Origin: CAVQGF01 sp045807945
GTDB taxonomy: Bacteria > Acidobacteriota > Terriglobia > Terriglobales > Acidobacteriaceae
Direction of reading: 5' to 3'
Assembly: GCA_045807945.1 (NCBI GenBank)
Contig: JBJMGI010000001.1
Coordinates: forward strand, 1 to 10,346
DNA length: 10,346 bases
Shown one piece after another: positions 1 through 7,484 of the stretch; within the stretch, counting starts at the first letter, position 1, and the number at the start of each line of letters is the position of its first letter. A program made the position numbers and the translations under genes. The notes below the pieces were generated by a model. The model was not told where the DNA came from, did not search any database, and was given only the letters and a program-made list of their open reading frames with translations.

Positions 1-2258
1 CCTATTCCCCTCTCGACAATTCTTGGAACACGGCCGCGACCTCGCCTGAAGCCTCACCCGCGCGCAACTGGATCGGCGTTGTCGGCGCGATGACCAGTGA
101 CCTGCTGCTGCAAGGCGCAGGGATCACTATCTTCCTGCTGCCGGTGATGATCGGCATGCTGGCGGCGCGCTGGTATAAGTCGCGCCCGGTGGATTCGCCT
201 ATTGCAAAATGCATCGGGGTCTTTGGGCTGATGCTGTTCCTTCCGGCACTGTTCGCGCTGCTGCCATGGCATCTGCGCTTCCGCCATGCTGCTGCCGTAG
301 AAGGACTCGTTGGTCGTGTATTCGGCGACGTGCTTATCCACTACTTCAACCTGGTCGGCGCGTACATCGTCTGCGCCGGAGTGATCACGGCTGCGCTCTA
401 CCTTTCGACCGCGTTCTCACTCGGCGCTGCGCGCCTATGGATGGAGACCCGCTTCGCTTTCGCATTCGCCGCGCGTGACCGCTTCGTGGATTGGATCAAT
501 GCGCAAAGAGCCGAGCGCGCCCGCCGCGCAGAAGAGAAGGCCAAAGCGAAGGCTGGGAAGGCTGTGCTCACGACGCAGCTCATCCAGAAGAAACCCTGGG
601 TTCACCCCGCTGCTCCTGCGCCCATCGTTCCCGCTGCGGTGAAAACCGGAATCGATCGCATGATGGAAGAAGTGGAATCGCATTCTCCCGCGGAAGCGAA
701 GACCAGCGGCCCAGAAGTCGGTTCGCGCGCAGACACCGAACGCAAGGGCAAAACCATCATGCCCAAGGTCGCCGGCGGATATAAGCTGCCCTCGACCGCG
801 CTGTTGCACCGTCCTGATGCGCAGCACGCGGTGGACGAAGACGAACTGAAAGAACTTGCCCAGGTGCTGGTCTCGAAGTGCGCTGAGTTCGACGTACACG
901 GGCAGATCACGCAGATCAACCCTGGCCCCGTTGTCACGACCTACGAGATGAAGCCCGAGGCCGGCATCAAGTACAGCCGTATCACCGGCCTGCAGGAAGA
1001 CCTCTGCCTTGCTTTGCGTGCCGAGAGCGTGCTCATCGAACGCATGGCCGGGAAAGCGACCGTCGGCATTCAAGTCCCGAACCGCGATCGCGAGACCATC
1101 TGGCTCCGCGAGGTGATCGAAGCGGAAGAGTTTTCCGCGTCGAAGTCCCGGCTCACCCTCGCGATGGGCAAAGACATCAACGGACGCATCATCACCGCCG
1201 ACCTTGCCAGCATGCCGCACCTGCTCATCGCCGGCTCGACCGGCGCGGGCAAATCGGTCGCCATCAACGCGATGATCATGTCCATTCTGTACAAGGCGAC
1301 GCCAGACCAATGCCGCCTCATCCTGGTGGACCCGAAGCGCCTCGAGCTCGGCAATTACGAAGGCGTGCCGCACCTTTACACCCCGATCATCACCGAGCCC
1401 AAGCTTGCCGCCAACGCGCTACGAAACGCGGTCCGCGAGATGGAGAGGCGGTTGAAGGTACTCGCCGAGCGCGGCGTACGCAACATCGAGCAGTACAACA
1501 AAAGCTTCGACGAAGACAAGACGCCGAGCCTGTTCGAGGAGCCACAGGAGAACGAGCACAAGCCTTTGCCTTACATCGTCATCATCATTGACGAGCTCGC
1601 CGACCTGATGATGCTCGACCAGTCGAACGTTGAGGAATCAATCACGCGGCTGGCGCAGATGGCGCGCGCAGTCGGCATTCACCTGATCCTGGCGACGCAG
1701 CGACCGTCCGTTGACGTGATCACCGGACTCATCAAGGCGAACTTCCCTTCGCGCGTGTCATTCCGCGTAGCGACGAAGATCGATTCGCGAACCATTCTCG
1801 ACGCAAACGGCGCCGAGTCGCTGCTCGGTCGCGGCGACATGCTCTACCTGCCTTCGGGCTCGGCGCGCGTGGTACGCGTTCACGCGCCGCTGGTCACGGA
1901 AAAAGAGATTGCTGCCGCCGTCGAGTTCTGGCGCGCGCAGGGTCTCGCGCAGTACGAAGAGAAATTCCTGCAAGCTCCCAAGGAAGAAGGCTCACGCGCC
2001 GAAGGCGGTGCAGCCGGCGAGAGTGGCGAGGACGATCACGACGAAATGTTCGAGGACGCAGTCCGGCTTGTGCTGGAGTTCGGCAAAGCTTCCACGTCGC
2101 TCATCCAGCGGCGCCTGCGCGTTGGCTACGGCCGCGCCGCGCACCTTATCGACCTTATGGAGCGCGACGGCATAGTCGGTCCCGCGGACGGCCCCAAGCC
2201 GCGCGAGATCCTGAAACGCCCCGACTGGCTGAATGAAGTCGAAGAGGCAATGCGCTGA
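1..2258 (+). CDS. ftsK: FtsK/SpoIIIE-family DNA translocase, 5' end cut by window edge
   Basis: ATP-driven double-stranded DNA pump at the division septum that moves the chromosome termini apart. The reading frame is open from base 3. The 29 codons before the ATG at 90 read as FtsK sequence (YSPLDNSWNTAA, then ARNWIGVVGA), the usual loop after the first membrane helix, so that ATG is internal and the real start lies left of the window. Numbering from ATG 90: membrane helices at about 5-26, 41-60 and 85-107; a short charged, Ala/Pro-containing linker at about 110-250 (E. coli's is several hundred residues); alpha domain about 250-350; RecA-like beta motor with Walker A GSTGAGKS at 382-389 (bases 1233-1256) and Walker B IVIIIDE ending at D501/E502; and a C-terminal winged-helix gamma domain at about 650-710 (RRLRVGYGRAAHLIDLMERD), which in the family reads polar DNA motifs. 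It ends at TGA 2256-2258. Family assignment is very secure. Nothing essential is missing in the visible part. Confidence 0.97.
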   Translation, partial: YSPLDNSWNTAATSPEASPARNWIGVVGAMTSDLLLQGAGITIFLLPVMIGMLAARWYKSRPVDSPIAKCIGVFGLMLFLPALFALLPWHLRFRHAAAVEGLVGRVFGDVLIHYFNLVGAYIVCAGVITAALYLSTAFSLGAARLWMETRFAFAFAARDRFVDWINAQRAERARRAEEKAKAKAGKAVLTTQLIQKKPWVHPAAPAPIVPAAVKTGIDRMMEEVESHSPAEAKTSGPEVGSRADTERKGKTIMPKVAGGYKLPSTALLHRPDAQHAVDEDELKELAQVLVSKCAEFDVHGQITQINPGPVVTTYEMKPEAGIKYSRITGLQEDLCLALRAESVLIERMAGKATVGIQVPNRDRETIWLREVIEAEEFSASKSRLTLAMGKDINGRIITADLASMPHLLIAGSTGAGKSVAINAMIMSILYKATPDQCRLILVDPKRLELGNYEGVPHLYTPIITEPKLAANALRNAVREMERRLKVLAERGVRNIEQYNKSFDEDKTPSLFEEPQENEHKPLPYIVIIIDELADLMMLDQSNVEESITRLAQMARAVGIHLILATQRPSVDVITGLIKANFPSRVSFRVATKIDSRTILDANGAESLLGRGDMLYLPSGSARVVRVHAPLVTEKEIAAAVEFWRAQGLAQYEEKFLQAPKEEGSRAEGGAAGESGEDDHDEMFEDAVRLVLEFGKASTSLIQRRLRVGYGRAAHLIDLMERDGIVGPADGPKPREILKRPDWLNEVEEAMR

Positions 2259-2353
2259 GCCGATTCCTGTGGCTCTGGCGTTTCGAAGTGGTTACACTAC
2301 CGCAAATCCCTTGCAAGTTTTCGTGGTCAGGCCGTTCTAGACGAGGAAGTGGT

Positions 2354-2365
2354 ATGTCCCGCTAG
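2354..2365 (+). other. Possible three-codon leader mini-ORF
   Basis: ATG TCC CGC TAG, encoding Met-Ser-Arg, is preceded seven bases upstream by a Shine-Dalgarno-like GAGG (2343-2346). Its stop codon forms the loop of the hairpin at 2356-2372, so a ribosome translating it would melt that hairpin. It lies 32 bases before the DUF2339 start. Such a short ORF can easily arise by chance; what makes it notable is a well-placed ribosome site together with a hairpin. Confidence 0.25.
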
Positions 2366-2372
2366 GCGGGAC
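2356..2372 (+). promoter_or_regulatory. Perfect hairpin in the leader of the DUF2339 gene
   Basis: GTCCCGC (2356-2362), loop TAG, GCGGGAC (2366-2372): seven perfect base pairs, five of them G-C, extendable by one G-U pair. No T-run follows (the next bases are GAGTCGTAAGG), so it does not look like a classic intrinsic terminator for ftsK. It could be a 5'-leader element of the downstream gene or one copy of a dispersed palindromic repeat. The rest of the 2259-2397 interval holds only a weak promoter-like TTGCAA (2311-2316) within the palindrome CTTGCAAG, with no convincing -10 partner. Confidence 0.5.
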
Positions 2373-2377
2373 GAGTC

Positions 2378-2394
2378 GTAAGGAGAAGGCTTAC
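2378..2394 (+). promoter_or_regulatory. Ribosome binding site of the DUF2339 gene, in the loop of a small stem
   Basis: AAGGAG (2380-2385) and the overlapping GAAGG (2385-2389) lie 12 and 8 bases before ATG 2398, and this fixes the start. GTAAG (2378-2382) and CTTAC (2390-2394) are complementary and could fold a five-pair stem with the purine-rich GAGAAGG exposed in the loop. The Shine-Dalgarno site is well supported; the stem is short and may not form. Confidence 0.55.
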
Positions 2395-2397
2395 ACC

Positions 2398-5300
2398 ATG
2401 CTCCTGGACAGCATTGTTCTTTTTGTCTTATTCGTGATCGCAGTCGCGGCTGCGGAGCGCGACGGCGGATCTTTCTTCGTCGTCTTTCTAGGATTCGGGT
2501 ATCTCGCGCTGCGCACCTATCTGGCCCGACAAAAAAATGAAGCTGAGTTGAGGGATTTCGGGAACCGCCTGCGCGGGGTTGAACTCAACCAGGTGAAGCT
2601 GCAGCCAAAGGTTGGGGAAGCAGCAGCGCAACCTGGACCGCCGCAGCCCGTAGCAGCGCCTCCACAACCGGCGTGGCAGCCCCCGCCACGTCCACCTCTT
2701 ACGGAAGCTCCCAAACCCGCAGCGCCGGCGGGTCCAAGCCCGATTCATCCAGCTGCGCCTACTCCAAAACCGCCCGCGCCTCATATACCGCCATCGACAC
2801 CTGCTGCGCCGCTATACGCCGCGACTGCAGCCCCTGTGCAGCCGCCTAAGCCGATCACGGCGCCGACTCCCATGCCGGTACGCGCCGCGATCGTCACCTC
2901 GCCAGTCGCGACTCCGGTGTACGCGATCGCGCGGCCAAAGAAGACTCAGAATATGGAAGAGTTCATCGGCGGCCAGGTGTTGCTGAAGGTCGGAATCGTC
3001 ATCCTCGTTCTCGGCACGATCTTCGGACTGGCCTATGCATTTGGCGGAACGCCTGCCGGAAAAGTTTTCCTCGGATTGCTTGGCAGCTCGGTTCTGCTCG
3101 GCCTTGGCGTTTGGATCGAGCGCCGCGAGCGCTACCAGATCTTCGGGCGCTCCTGCATTGGCGGCGGATGGGCAATGCTGTTCGCAACTATCTTCTCCAT
3201 GTACTACGTAGAGGCTGCGCGCGTTCTTCCGTTTAATCGAAGCGGCGAAACCCTCGATTTCGTTTTGCTGTTCCTGGTAGCGGCCGGCATGATCGGCCAC
3301 AGCCTCTTCTATAGCTCGCAGCGCATCACCAGCCTCGCCTTTGGACTTGCATTCCTTACCATCGCCATCTCGCATTCGAGCGTGATCAGCTTGGGCGCGG
3401 AGGCGATCCTTGCGCTTGCCCTGGTGATCATCGTGCACCGCAGGCGCTGGTTCGAGATGGAAGTTTTCGGCATGCTGGCAGCCTTCATCACGCACTGGAT
3501 ATGGCTCATGCCGATCATCGAGCCGATGGGCGCGCAGAAGCACGACTTCCGCGAATACGCCGCCAGCATCGCTCTGCTCGGCTTCTACTGGGCGATCTTC
3601 CGCAGCTCTTACGTCTGCCGCGAGGTCGGTAGCAAGCAACAAGAAAACGTGTCGACGGTTGCCGCGATCTTAAACACGGTTCTTCTGCTGGTGGTGGCGA
3701 AGTATCAGTCATCGCATCCGGAGTACGCCTTCCCCGCGCTGCTGGGATTAGGCGGAGTGGAATTCATCGTCGGCCAGTTGCCCTTCCTGAAGAAGCGCCG
3801 CGCAGCTTTCGTCGTGCTTTCGATCATTGGCGCAACTTTGTTGATGATCGCGTGGCCCATGCGCGCAGAGACTCGCCACAACCCGGCGCAGCTCAGCCTG
3901 ATCTGGCTGGCTATGGCGGAAGCGTTCTTCCTCGCAGGGGTCGCACTGAAGGAACGTCTGTTCCGGTGGTTGGGACTGATCGCTTCAGGCGTGGTCGCGG
4001 TGCAAGCGATCGTCACGCAGGATTACACCGCCGCGCCTACTCCATCGGCCGGCATCCTGCTTGCGACGCTGGCGCTCGCGTTCTACTTCAACTCCGAGCT
4101 GGTCACGCGCATGTGGCTGCGCATTGACGACAGCACAAGCGAGGCCTCGGCGCTCCGCGTCTTCTCTTATGTCGGTGGCTTGTGCGCCTTCGCGGCGAGC
4201 TGGCAAGCCTGGTCGCACCATTGGAGCGCGGTGGCGTGGGCGGCGATGGCGCTGGTGCTCGCCATGGCCGGGCGGCGTTTCACTGCTCTCGACCTCGCGC
4301 GGCAGTCGTATGTTTTTTCGCTGCTTTCTTTTCTCGCCCTCTTCATCGTTAACCTTCCGCCGGACCACACACCCCAGGAGCGCAATTTCCGCTTCTTGAC
4401 TATGAGCATCACGGCCGCGCTCTTCTATCTGTGCGCGCTGTGGCACGGGCGTGTGGATTCGACTCGCGCGCGTGATATCCGCGCAGTGCACAACTGGGGC
4501 GCTTCGCTGGTCGCCGTCGTCATAGCCGCGCTGCAAGCTCCGGAGATATGGCTGGCGGCGGTCTGGGTCGTCATGACGCTGATCTTCGCCGCAATCGGCA
4601 AGGTCACAAAGGTCCGCGAATTTTCGTACCAGGCGTGCGTGCTGGTATTGGGCGTCTTCGTCGCGGTGATCGCCTTCGATATTCCGGTATCGTTCACAGT
4701 TCTGCATGGGATGAGCGGCCGTCTGGTCATCGGTGGACTGGTGATTGCCGGGATCTATCTGCTCTCGCTCTTGCTGAAAGTCCCCGGTTCCTCACTGCTC
4801 GAGAACGCGCCGGCTATGGTGACGTGGCTGGCTTCGTTCCTCGTGTCGCTCACCATCTGGTACCAGCTTGGGGTCACCAGCCGCGCGCTGGGATGGGCGA
4901 TATTCGGCTTGGCGCTCTTCGAATGGGGTATTGCGCGAAAGTCGTTGCATCCACGGCTGCAGGGATACGTGGCAACCATCGCGGCATTCTGCTACATGTT
5001 CGTCGGCAACCTGGACGCGCGCCTCGAACGCAACCAGATGTTGATGACGGTGCTGCCGCTCATCGCGATCTTCTATTACATCTACGAGCGGCTGTATCGC
5101 TCGAACGCCGACCCGCTCTTCGCCCGTGATCGCGCCATCCGTGGATCCGAATTGCATGCCGCGATGGGAACGATTGCGCTGGCAGTGTTGCTACGCGCTG
5201 TTGTGCCTGAAGCCGACGTGATCATCGCTTGGGCATTCATGGTGACCTTGCTAATGGCGCTCTCCGCTGCGACACGACGCGCGACTTTTGCCGACCACGC

Positions 5301-5838
5301 CCTCGTGCTCACATGCGTCGTCCTATTCCGCGGAGTGATGCTGAACGTTCTCGACCAGCGTCCATCGATGATCGCAAGCCGCGGCATGACAGTCGGAGTC
5401 ACACTGGCGCTGCTATTCAGCGCACTGCCGTTTGCCTATCGTATGCGGCGAGTCGATGATGCTCCACCGCAACTCGGCAACGATTTCCGCTCGAGGCTAG
5501 GGAAGATCGGTTCGCGTCCGGAGCAGGTGTTCTTCTTCCTTCCGATCGCGATGCTCACGACGTTGATCATCGCGAGCGAGCGCTCCGGAATGATCACGCT
5601 CTCCCTCGGACTCGAGGGACTCGCGGTTTTTGTCTTCGCGCTGTGGGTCAACGAGCGCAGCTTCCGGCTGACGGGACTGATTCTGCTGATGCTCTGTGCC
5701 GCCAAGATCCTCTTCATGGACCTGTTCCGCATGGAGCGCCGCGACCAGATCCTCACCGCGATCGGCGTCGGCGTCATCCTGATCTCGGTCGGATTCCTCT
5801 ACAGCAAGTACCGCGAGCGCATACGGCAGCTGCTATGA
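2398..5838 (+). CDS. DUF2339 family giant multi-pass membrane protein
   Basis: A 1146-residue inner-membrane protein of the DUF2339 family, whose function is unknown. Two hydrophobic segments (about 5-19 and 25-42) are followed by a short charged stretch. Next comes a long Pro/Ala-rich low-complexity linker (about 75-180). The family signature begins near residue 186: NMEEFIGGQVLLKVGIVIL, then a Gly-rich FGRSCIGGGWAMLF segment, matching the usual 'GG...L.kiGi..LvlG' start of DUF2339. From there to the C-terminus the protein is almost continuously hydrophobic helices with short Arg-rich loops, roughly two dozen membrane spans. No catalytic motif stands out. The start is supported by a good Shine-Dalgarno site (2380-2389). 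The stop TGA (5836-5838) overlaps the start of the metalloprotease gene, implying co-translation. It is 139 bases after ftsK and may have its own promoter. The family call is confident; any role (envelope or protein homeostasis by association with the protease) is inference. Confidence 0.9.
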   Translation: MLLDSIVLFVLFVIAVAAAERDGGSFFVVFLGFGYLALRTYLARQKNEAELRDFGNRLRGVELNQVKLQPKVGEAAAQPGPPQPVAAPPQPAWQPPPRPPLTEAPKPAAPAGPSPIHPAAPTPKPPAPHIPPSTPAAPLYAATAAPVQPPKPITAPTPMPVRAAIVTSPVATPVYAIARPKKTQNMEEFIGGQVLLKVGIVILVLGTIFGLAYAFGGTPAGKVFLGLLGSSVLLGLGVWIERRERYQIFGRSCIGGGWAMLFATIFSMYYVEAARVLPFNRSGETLDFVLLFLVAAGMIGHSLFYSSQRITSLAFGLAFLTIAISHSSVISLGAEAILALALVIIVHRRRWFEMEVFGMLAAFITHWIWLMPIIEPMGAQKHDFREYAASIALLGFYWAIFRSSYVCREVGSKQQENVSTVAAILNTVLLLVVAKYQSSHPEYAFPALLGLGGVEFIVGQLPFLKKRRAAFVVLSIIGATLLMIAWPMRAETRHNPAQLSLIWLAMAEAFFLAGVALKERLFRWLGLIASGVVAVQAIVTQDYTAAPTPSAGILLATLALAFYFNSELVTRMWLRIDDSTSEASALRVFSYVGGLCAFAASWQAWSHHWSAVAWAAMALVLAMAGRRFTALDLARQSYVFSLLSFLALFIVNLPPDHTPQERNFRFLTMSITAALFYLCALWHGRVDSTRARDIRAVHNWGASLVAVVIAALQAPEIWLAAVWVVMTLIFAAIGKVTKVREFSYQACVLVLGVFVAVIAFDIPVSFTVLHGMSGRLVIGGLVIAGIYLLSLLLKVPGSSLLENAPAMVTWLASFLVSLTIWYQLGVTSRALGWAIFGLALFEWGIARKSLHPRLQGYVATIAAFCYMFVGNLDARLERNQMLMTVLPLIAIFYYIYERLYRSNADPLFARDRAIRGSELHAAMGTIALAVLLRAVVPEADVIIAWAFMVTLLMALSAATRRATFADHALVLTCVVLFRGVMLNVLDQRPSMIASRGMTVGVTLALLFSALPFAYRMRRVDDAPPQLGNDFRSRLGKIGSRPEQVFFFLPIAMLTTLIIASERSGMITLSLGLEGLAVFVFALWVNERSFRLTGLILLMLCAAKILFMDLFRMERRDQILTAIGVGVILISVGFLYSKYRERIRQLL

Positions 5839-6725
5839 AACGCTGGCTGCCGTTCATCATGATCGCGTGCGCCGCCGGGTTTGTGCTCTTCTACAACGAG
5901 CACCACAAAACCGACGTGGACGCGAATCCGCGCTCGATACTCTACACCGTCGCCGACACTGGACGTGAGATAACCCGCGCGCCTGCGCGCCTCACTCGCA
6001 TGAGCGATGAGGATGAGATCCGCATCGGCAACGAGCTCGCGCAGCGATATTCGGTCGGCCTGTCCGCGAACGACGTGCAGATCGAAAACTATATCCAGGG
6101 CGTCGCCCGCAAGATTTTTCCCATGGCTCATCGCAAGCTGCCCTTTCAGTTCCACTACCTCCCTGATCCTTATCTCGTGAACGCATTCGCGCTGCCCGGG
6201 GGTCACATCTTCGTCGGCGGTGGACTGCTGCGCTTTATGGATACAGAGGACCAACTCGCCGGCGTCCTCGGGCACGAGATCGAGCACGTGGACCAATATC
6301 ACTGCGCCGAGCGCGTGCAGCTGGAGGCGGAGTCCCGCAAGTGGCACCTGGAAGATGTCGGCGCGCTCGCCGACATTCCCATCACGCTGTTTCAAGTCGG
6401 CTACAGCAAGAAGCAGGAGCTTGCAGCTGATCTGGAAGGGACGCGGCTGGCCGTGCAGGCCGGATACTCACCTGTCGGAGTCATCCGCTTGTTCGAGAAA
6501 TTCCAGCGCATGGAAGAGGAGCATACCCGGCATCCTGAGGACCCAGCACAGGAGCTCACCGGGCTCGCATGGCAGACGCTCAGTGGATATTTCGAGTCGC
6601 ACCCGCTGCCTTCGGAGCGCATTCAACAGGTACGCGCGATGATCAACGATTCCACGGACCCGCGCTGGCGAAACCTGAGCGAGACACCCATGCCCAAAGC
6701 CGTGCTCACGGCGCAAGGGCGCTGA
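5835..6725 (+). CDS. M48 family zinc metalloprotease, membrane-anchored
   Basis: A 296-residue peptidase of the M48 (Ste24/HtpX/BepA/LoiP) superfamily, expected to cleave damaged or misassembled envelope proteins. It has an N-terminal hydrophobic segment (about residues 4-20, MKRWLPFIMIACAAGF) acting as signal or anchor, which places the catalytic domain on the periplasmic side. Visible motifs are NAFALPGGHIFV (116-127), the family's substrate-edge strand; HEIEH (H147, E148, H151), the zinc-binding and catalytic site; ELAAD (E195, D199), supplying the third zinc ligand; and SHPLPSERI around H256, the typical C-terminal M48 motif. No TPR repeats follow, so it resembles the short LoiP/YcaL type rather than BepA. 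The start was chosen at ATG 5835, which overlaps the DUF2339 stop in ATGA and begins the signal-like segment. The frame is open further upstream (ATG 5643), but that extension lies inside DUF2339 and reads as an Arg/Pro-rich shadow. No clear Shine-Dalgarno site is present, as expected for translational coupling. Confidence 0.93.
   Translation: MKRWLPFIMIACAAGFVLFYNEHHKTDVDANPRSILYTVADTGREITRAPARLTRMSDEDEIRIGNELAQRYSVGLSANDVQIENYIQGVARKIFPMAHRKLPFQFHYLPDPYLVNAFALPGGHIFVGGGLLRFMDTEDQLAGVLGHEIEHVDQYHCAERVQLEAESRKWHLEDVGALADIPITLFQVGYSKKQELAADLEGTRLAVQAGYSPVGVIRLFEKFQRMEEEHTRHPEDPAQELTGLAWQTLSGYFESHPLPSERIQQVRAMINDSTDPRWRNLSETPMPKAVLTAQGR
6699..6712 (-). terminator. Weak terminator-like hairpin downstream of udgX
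   Basis: On the minus strand GCCGT-GAGC-ACGGC forms a five-pair stem with a four-base loop, followed by TTTGGG, 14 bases past the udgX stop and inside the 3' end of the convergent metalloprotease gene. The U-tract is only three bases, so termination efficiency is doubtful. No better terminator for either convergent gene is visible. Confidence 0.25.
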
Positions 6726-7385
6726 TCAGGCGGCCTTCTTTCGTTTCAGGTACTTATTCAGTGCGCGCAAGTCATCGACGAACTTTTCGCGCTCGATCCG
6801 GCGGCTCTCATCGTCCGGCGCACGCAATATTGAGGATGGGTGCACAGTCGCCAGCATCGTCTTCCCTTCAGACTCGATGATCTCGCCGCGACTCTTGGTC
6901 ACGCGGAATTGTTTGCCCAGCAGCGCCTGCGCAGCGGTTGCGCCGAGACACACGATCACTTCCGGCTGAACCGCTTCGATCTCCGCATCGAGCCACGGAC
7001 GGCACGCAGCGATCTCCATCGCGTTCGGTTTTTTGTGTATGCGGCGTTTGCCTCTCGGCTCCCACTTGAAATGCTTGACTGCATTGCTGACGTACACCAG
7101 GCCGCGGTCGATCCCCGCTTCATCGAGAGCTTTGTCGAGCACCGCTCCCGCAGGGCCTACGAACGGCCTGCCCTCTAGATCTTCTTTATCTCCGGGTTGC
7201 TCGCCTACGAGCATCACCTGCGCCTGTGCGCTGCCCTCGCCGAAAACTGTTTGCGTGCCGCGCAGCCATAAGGGGCACGCCTTGCACCCCTTCGCGGCCG
7301 TCCGAAGCGTTTTTAGGTCGCGCGAGTTCGGCACGGGCGCCGCGCTGGCTTGTTTGGCTTTGGCTACGCTGACTTTCTTCGGCAT
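6726..7385 (-). CDS. udgX: UdgX-type uracil-DNA-binding protein (family 4-like UDG with KRRIH loop)
   Basis: A 219-residue Fe-S member of the uracil-DNA glycosylase superfamily. Four cysteines suited to a 4Fe-4S cluster are C34, C37, C128 and C146. Motif A is GEQPGDKED (61-69), with Q63 in the UdgX-typical position, followed by GRPFVGPAG (72-80). The defining feature is the KRRIH loop at 113-117 (bases 7035-7049); in the characterised mycobacterial UdgX the equivalent His attacks the sugar after uracil is cleaved, leaving the protein covalently bound to DNA. The C-terminal motif HPSSILR (182-188) completes the active site. Ordinary family 4 enzymes lack KRRIH, so a plain 'uracil-DNA glycosylase' label would be misleading. 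Lys-rich extensions occur at both ends (residues 1-11 and 211-217). No good Shine-Dalgarno precedes the ATG (7383-7385); the nearest GGAGG on the minus strand (7436-7432) is too far away and no other in-frame start lies between. The gene is 71 bases downstream of the receptor gene on the same strand, so co-transcription is possible. Its stop abuts the protease stop. Confidence 0.95.
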   Translation of the reverse strand: MPKKVSVAKAKQASAAPVPNSRDLKTLRTAAKGCKACPLWLRGTQTVFGEGSAQAQVMLVGEQPGDKEDLEGRPFVGPAGAVLDKALDEAGIDRGLVYVSNAVKHFKWEPRGKRRIHKKPNAMEIAACRPWLDAEIEAVQPEVIVCLGATAAQALLGKQFRVTKSRGEIIESEGKTMLATVHPSSILRAPDDESRRIEREKFVDDLRALNKYLKRKKAA

Positions 7386-7454
7386 CTTGCTATGAGAGAT
7401 GCGCAGCGAAGAAGAGAGGTGGGATTTAGGTCCTCCGGAAAGAACCAGGCTACC

Positions 7455-7484
7455 GCTTAGCGGCGGTGACTTACGTCGCTAAGC
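7455..7484 (-). terminator. Hairpin spanning the stop codon of the TonB-receptor gene
   Basis: GCTTAGCG and CGCTAAGC are perfect eight-base complements separated by 14 bases, and the TAA stop (7459-7457) lies in the downstream arm. On the minus strand the stem is followed by GGTAGCCTGGTTCTTT, with only a short T-run some distance away. It may slow or end transcription between the receptor gene and udgX, but it is not a textbook terminator. The 71-base gap 7386-7456 shows no clear promoter. Confidence 0.3.

Noticed and set aside
435..1373. Long minus-strand open frame (312 codons) antisense to ftsK
   Set aside because: It lies wholly inside a secure FtsK gene, its product has no recognisable motifs and it has no ribosome site. 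Such frames are common opposite GC-rich genes.
2285..2353. Direct repeat GAAGTGGT at 2285-2292 and 2346-2353
   Set aside because: Eight bases twice in a 139-base gap, with no conserved flanks or symmetry; likely chance.
2627..2940. Pro/Ala-rich segment of the DUF2339 gene as a tandem DNA repeat or frameshift
   Set aside because: The codons are varied with no regular repeat unit, and proline-rich linkers at this position are typical of the family.
2812..3642. Minus-strand open frame (276 codons) antisense to the DUF2339 gene
   Set aside because: Shadow of the coding strand: composition is dominated by Arg, Ala, Glu and Asp with no domain, and the plus-strand DUF2339 reading is clear.
3985..4707. 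Minus-strand open frame (240 codons) antisense to the DUF2339 gene
   Set aside because: Same reasoning: charged low-information product opposite a well-supported membrane protein.
5643..5834. Upstream extension of the metalloprotease to ATG 5643
   Set aside because: The extension is Arg/Pro/Asp-rich out-of-frame DUF2339 sequence and would bury the signal-like segment that begins at ATG 5835.
5835..5873. Possible lipobox (MIAC, Cys12) making the M48 protein a lipoprotein
   Set aside because: The stretch before the Cys is very short and lacks the usual Leu at -3, and hydrophobic residues continue after it, which fits a membrane anchor better.
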